Positions 5,717 to 8,861 of a stretch of DNA of 8,861 nt are shown here, piece by piece; within the stretch, counting starts at the first letter, position 1; every line of letters starts with the position of its first letter. The stretch is from positions 1 through 8,861 of the forward strand of contig JACDDG010000081.1 of the NCBI GenBank assembly GCA_013817115.1, written 5' to 3'. The notes below the pieces were generated by a model. It saw only the letters and a list, made by a program, of their open reading frames with translations, did not search any database and had not been told where the DNA came from. The stretch comes from Parachlamydiaceae bacterium. Its GTDB lineage: Bacteria > Chlamydiota > Chlamydiia > Chlamydiales > Parachlamydiaceae. Made by a program: the position numbers and the translations under genes.

Positions 5717-6514
5717 ATGGAAAATCTAAAGCCCGCTCCAGAAACAGAACCAGAAAGTAAATCACGTCATTCTCATTTTAAAGATAAAGACGCCATTGGA
5801 CATGTGGTCGAAGCCCAAGCCCAAGGTATTATCTCCTCAACTGAAATACACGGCGCTGAGCCCTCTGGCATAACTTCCGCGGCTGCTGACGCATTACGCG
5901 ACTGCGCCATTACTCTCATTCTGGCTTGGGAATTGATGCATTTCTCAGCCATTGACCAAAAATATCGGCTCTACCTACTTGCTATTTTAGGCGTTAGTTT
6001 AGCTATCTGGAAAGGTGGACGAAGCGCCTGGCTCGGTTGGTCTCGTCTAGAAAGATTACATCGCGTATTAGCCCAAGAAAAGTGGGAAATTGAACATAAT
6101 CGCCAGCAAGAACGCGAAGAACTAAAAGAACTTTATGCAGCCAAAGGCTTTGAAGGCAAACTTCTTGACGATGTTTTAGACGTCCTCATGGCCGATGGAG
6201 ATCGACTTTTAAAAGTCATGGTAGAAGAAGAGCTAGGTCTTTCTCTTGAGTGTCAAGAACACCCGTTAATGCAATGCATGGGAGCTATTTTAGGTGCGGT
6301 TACAGCTTCATTAATCATCCTTTTAGGAATTTATCTGAACCCCCAGTTGTCCCTAGTTGCAACAGCAATGAGTGTCGCCATCGGGGCTGGCTTAACTGCA
6401 TTTTACGCCGGAAACCGATTTGTTCCTGCAATTATCTGGAATTTAGGACTACTCGCATTAGCGTATGGTTCGTTTTATTTTATTATCGATTACTTTCTAA
6501 GTACCCATGTCTAA
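5717..6514 (+). CDS. VIT1/CCC1-like membrane protein, putative Fe2+/Mn2+ carrier (CT728-type)
   Basis: This 265-residue protein has hydrophobic helices at about 58-77, 83-105, 186-207, 210-231 and 236-258. Between helices 2 and 3 lies a cytosolic helical domain (108-178) rich in Glu and Asp. That two-plus-three layout with an acidic inserted domain is the VIT1/CCC1 architecture, whose domain binds Fe2+ in characterised members. The wording also fits: LAQEKWEIE, EREELKELYAAKGF, LLDDVLDVLMADGD and VEEELGL parallel the family's 'E..EL..LY..KGL...LA..VA..L...D.....EELGI'. The ion-path motifs are degenerate: I see neither the DG-L motif of helix 1 nor the SM..GE motif of helix 2. The N-terminus is polar and His-containing (HSHFKDKDAIGHV). 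AAGGA lies 5 bases before the ATG. It overlaps the ATPase gene by 8 bases, so the two are co-translated. From memory it corresponds to the unannotated chlamydial CT728. The fold assignment is moderate; the substrate is inferred. Confidence 0.85.
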   Translation: MENLKPAPETEPESKSRHSHFKDKDAIGHVVEAQAQGIISSTEIHGAEPSGITSAAADALRDCAITLILAWELMHFSAIDQKYRLYLLAILGVSLAIWKGGRSAWLGWSRLERLHRVLAQEKWEIEHNRQQEREELKELYAAKGFEGKLLDDVLDVLMADGDRLLKVMVEEELGLSLECQEHPLMQCMGAILGAVTASLIILLGIYLNPQLSLVATAMSVAIGAGLTAFYAGNRFVPAIIWNLGLLALAYGSFYFIIDYFLSTHV

Positions 6515-8516
6515 TTCTAATGCCATCGCTTCCCCTAATCAACCAGTCGTTTTCGAAGAATTTTTCGAACTTGGACTCGAAGAAACCGTAAGCCCTTTTT
6601 TAGTCCCTTCAAGCCGTTACCTCAGCGCCAATCTAACTCTGAAGGCTGCTTCTGTAGCTGCAGGATTACTGATTGTAGCTTTCGTTTTACAGTTTTACCC
6701 CTCTCTTCTTCCGGTATCAAATTTACTTTTAATTTTCGTCTACTTTTTGGCTGGAATTCCCGCGCTTATAGAGTCAATTGAAGAACTGATGACTTTTGAT
6801 GTCAATATTGATATTTTGATGACCTTAGCGGCATTTTCATCATTACTTATCGGTAGCGGAATGGAAGGAGCTCTTTTATTAGTTCTTTTTGCTCTTTCCG
6901 GCGCCATGGAAGACGCTGTAACGAGCAAAGCTAAGAGTTCCTTAAGCAGCCTGCATAAGCTCTCCCCAACCAAAGCATGCGTTATCGATACCGACGGATC
7001 TATCCGCGAAAAAGCTATCAAAGATATTTCACCGGGAATGGAAATTCTGGTCAAAGCCGGAGAAATCGTCCCCCTTGACGGTATCGTTATTGCCGGAAGC
7101 TCATCTGTTAATCTAGTTCATTTAACAGGAGAAAATCTTCCTGCGACTAAAGTCGTTGGCGATAGCGTGCCTGCAGGTGGAAACAATTTGGACGGTGTCT
7201 TAACACTAAAAGTCACAAGCACCAGCGCAGAATCTAGTCTTGCTCGCATCATAAAACTCGTTACACAAGCTCAAGAAGCAAGACCAAAATTGCAACGTTG
7301 GTTTGATAGTCTTAGTCAAAGATATGCTATGACAATTATCGGGTTATCCTTTTTCTTTGCAGCAGTCATGCCACTAGTTTTATCGATACCCTATCTTGGA
7401 TTGGAAGGATCAATCTATCGCGCACTTGCATTTTTAATTGCAGCATCTCCTTGCGCGTTGATTATTGCGATCCCAATAGCCTATCTGAGCGCCCTTAGCG
7501 CTTGCGCTCGACATGGGATTCTTCTTAAAGGAGGCATTTCTTTAGACGCCCTTGCAAGTTGCAAAGCTATTGCTTTTGATAAAACAGGCACCTTGACACT
7601 TGGAGAGCTCACTTACGTCGATTTAGAGCCTGTTATTGTTGAAAGCAAATTAAGTCACGATAATTTACCTCTTGCAGTAGCCTATGCGCTGGAAAAAAAT
7701 GCCGTTCACCCTATTGCTAAAGCTATATCCCATCACGCCGAAGAGCTAAAAGATCTTCCGCTTATCACACTAGTTGATTTCAAGTCGATTCCCGGTCATG
7801 GCCTTGAGGCTATTGCCCAACTTCCCGAAGGCGATATTCCAGTTTATATTGGCAACCCTACTTTTATTGTGACCAAAATATCTGCAGAAAAGGCTGACAT
7901 CTTAATAGAAGCAGCGTTAGTCAGCCAGCAGCGAGGACATATTGTGACAGCAATTGCTATTGCTTCGAATGTTTATCTCTTTTCATTTCAAGATTGCTTA
8001 AGACCAAAAATTGCAGAAACAATCGCAGCTATCAAAAAACGGGGCTGGCACACAATCATGCTAACGGGCGACCACCACGACAATGCTAGAAAAATTGCTC
8101 TAGAAGCAAATATAAACGAGTATTACGCTGAACTTAAACCAGAAGATAAGCTGGAGCACATTACTCAACTTTCCCAATTGCAAAAACTGGCTATGATTGG
8201 CGACGGAGTCAACGATGCTCCAGCCTTAGCACGTGCGACAGTAGGCATTAGCATGGGGAAAGTCGGAAGTGATTCAGCTATAGAAGCAGCAGATATCGTC
8301 CTATTGCACGACAATATTGAGTGGCTTGACTGGCTGATTGAGAAAGCTTATCAAACGCAGAGAATTGTGAAGCAAAATGTTATTTTAGCATCAGCGGCGA
8401 TATTGTTTGCAAGCATTCCTGCTTTAGGAGGTTATGTGCCACTTTGGTTGGCAGTCATCTTGCATGAAGGTGGAACAATATTAGTTGGATTGAATGCTTT
8501 AAGGCTTTTGCGTTAG
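6507..8516 (+). CDS. P1B-type (P1B-4-like) heavy-metal transporting ATPase, chlamydial 'ZntA'/CT727-type
   Basis: This 669-residue inner-membrane pump exports a divalent metal at the cost of ATP. All catalytic motifs are present: TGEN (207-210, usually TGES) in the actuator domain, D358-KTGT as the phosphorylated Asp, H401-P402 of the P1B nucleotide domain, TGD (520-522) and GDGVNDAP (565-572). The membrane metal site reads S314-P-C316 in ASPCALIIAIP instead of CPC, and the last helix carries H653-EGGT. SPC plus HEGGT is the known signature of the P1B-4 group (CoaT, CtpD, PfeT/FrvA; Co2+, Fe2+). There is no N-terminal heavy-metal-associated domain and no CxxC; the N-terminus is short and acidic (FEEFFELGLEE), as in many P1B-4 pumps. 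Chlamydial orthologues are usually named zntA. The ATG overlaps the upstream gene's stop by 8 bases with no ribosome site of its own, implying translational coupling. The family is certain; the metal is not. Confidence 0.95.
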   Translation: MSNSNAIASPNQPVVFEEFFELGLEETVSPFLVPSSRYLSANLTLKAASVAAGLLIVAFVLQFYPSLLPVSNLLLIFVYFLAGIPALIESIEELMTFDVNIDILMTLAAFSSLLIGSGMEGALLLVLFALSGAMEDAVTSKAKSSLSSLHKLSPTKACVIDTDGSIREKAIKDISPGMEILVKAGEIVPLDGIVIAGSSSVNLVHLTGENLPATKVVGDSVPAGGNNLDGVLTLKVTSTSAESSLARIIKLVTQAQEARPKLQRWFDSLSQRYAMTIIGLSFFFAAVMPLVLSIPYLGLEGSIYRALAFLIAASPCALIIAIPIAYLSALSACARHGILLKGGISLDALASCKAIAFDKTGTLTLGELTYVDLEPVIVESKLSHDNLPLAVAYALEKNAVHPIAKAISHHAEELKDLPLITLVDFKSIPGHGLEAIAQLPEGDIPVYIGNPTFIVTKISAEKADILIEAALVSQQRGHIVTAIAIASNVYLFSFQDCLRPKIAETIAAIKKRGWHTIMLTGDHHDNARKIALEANINEYYAELKPEDKLEHITQLSQLQKLAMIGDGVNDAPALARATVGISMGKVGSDSAIEAADIVLLHDNIEWLDWLIEKAYQTQRIVKQNVILASAAILFASIPALGGYVPLWLAVILHEGGTILVGLNALRLLR

Positions 8517-8520
8517 TTTT

Positions 8521-8541
8521 CGCCTGCATCAAGCATAGGCG
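8521..8541 (+). terminator. Weak hairpin directly after the ATPase gene
   Basis: CGCC-TGC-ATCAA-GCA-TA-GGCG folds as a 7-bp stem with a 2-base bulge, starting five bases after the stop. It is not followed by a T-run (GTTGAATTG follows). It may end or stabilise the operon mRNA, but it is a poor intrinsic terminator. Confidence 0.25.
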
Positions 8542-8659
8542 GTTGAATTGTTATATAGCTTTCTCGCGCCCCTACCGGGCTTCGTTTTGAAATCGAAAAC
8601 CCACCTAGAATGACAGTGATGGAGAGGGCTTCAAAAGGCTTATAGGGTATCCAAGGACT

Positions 8660-8681
8660 GGACCATAAAGAAATATGGTTC
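8660..8681. other. 8-bp hairpin in the right flank
   Basis: GGACCATA (8660-8667) pairs with TATGGTTC (8674-8681) with one G-U pair, around loop AAGAAA. No T-run follows. It may be part of a structured untranslated RNA ending at the terminator near 8812. Confidence 0.35.
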
Positions 8682-8781
8682 TAAATGTAAAGAAAAAGAT
8701 GTCTCGAAAGTGAATAGATTATTTATGGAAAGAAATTTTTCTTAATTTCAAAATGTTATGAATTTAAGTAGATAAAGTCAC

Positions 8782-8812
8782 GCCCCAGCTTAAATTTAAG
8801 TCGGGGCTTTTT
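8782..8812 (+). terminator. Intrinsic terminator in the right flank
   Basis: GCCCC (8782-8786) pairs with GGGGC (8803-8807). The inner palindrome CTTAAATTTAAG (8789-8800) extends the stem past one A-C mismatch and one G-U pair. Five T residues (8808-8812) and an AT-rich tail follow. It terminates plus-strand transcription from the ATPase operon or from a small RNA gene upstream; the minus-strand side lacks a T-run. Confidence 0.75.
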
Positions 8813-8861
8813 ATTAAATATAGGTATTATACCGAAGGGCGTCCAAATTTTGGATTTTTGG

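Larger units (their letters stand above)
8517..8861. other. Non-coding right flank with several hairpins
   Basis: No gene of useful length is visible on either strand; the frames from ATG 8609 and ATG 8676 stop after about a dozen codons. Three inverted repeats occur: 8521-8541, 8660-8681 and the terminator at 8782-8812. The last is too far from the ATPase stop (265 bases) to be its obvious terminator, which leaves room for a long 3' leader or a small RNA. No tRNA or known RNA family is recognised. Confidence 0.55.

Noticed and set aside
6250..6591. Plus-strand 113-codon frame across the VIT-like/ATPase junction, and a minus-strand frame at 6740-7054
   Set aside because: Both are out-of-frame shadows of genes with clear family motifs.

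Overview
This AT-rich window reads like the chromosome of a chlamydial endosymbiont of protists, of the Parachlamydia/Protochlamydia type. The best argument is the gene pair at the right end: a five-helix membrane protein overlapping a soft-metal P-type ATPase. From memory, this order matches CT728-CT727 ('zntA') of Chlamydia trachomatis. The left end adds a cysteine-type leucine-rich-repeat (LRR) protein with a possible F-box, a protein class known to be expanded in amoeba-associated chlamydiae. The taxonomic call is inference; no rRNA or universal marker is present.

Layout: (1) Bases 1-228 hold no convincing gene, only short open stretches that may be decayed coding sequence. (2) Bases 229-1806, minus strand, encode a 525-residue protein made of an alpha-helical N-terminal third, a possible F-box and 13 consecutive LRR units of 25 residues (one of 24). 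(3) A divergent intergenic region with operator-like dyads separates it from lemA. (4) lemA (2166-2780) and an htpX-type M48 membrane protease (2858-3832) form a probable operon, with a perfect 10-bp inverted repeat between them. (5) A strong extended -10 promoter preceded by a 13-bp direct repeat drives an unrecognised 480-residue protein with hydrophobic segments (3935-5377), closed by a clear intrinsic terminator. (6) After a 0.3-kb non-coding stretch, a VIT1/CCC1-like membrane protein (5717-6514) overlaps by 8 bases a P1B-type ATPase (6507-8516). (7) The right flank has no gene but carries hairpins and an intrinsic terminator.

How the genes may work together: LemA plus HtpX is a common bacterial pairing linked to envelope proteins and membrane quality control. 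The right-hand pair looks like a two-transporter module for divalent metal. The ATPase has SPC and HEGGT membrane motifs, the signature of the P1B-4 group (Co2+/Fe2+ exporters), rather than the CPC motif of zinc/cadmium ZntA/CadA. Its partner has the architecture of iron/manganese VIT1/CCC1 carriers, including an acidic cytosolic helical domain. Iron or manganese efflux or detoxification is therefore a better hypothesis than the inherited 'zinc transporter' label. The LRR protein is a candidate host-directed effector, and the 480-residue protein is of unknown role.
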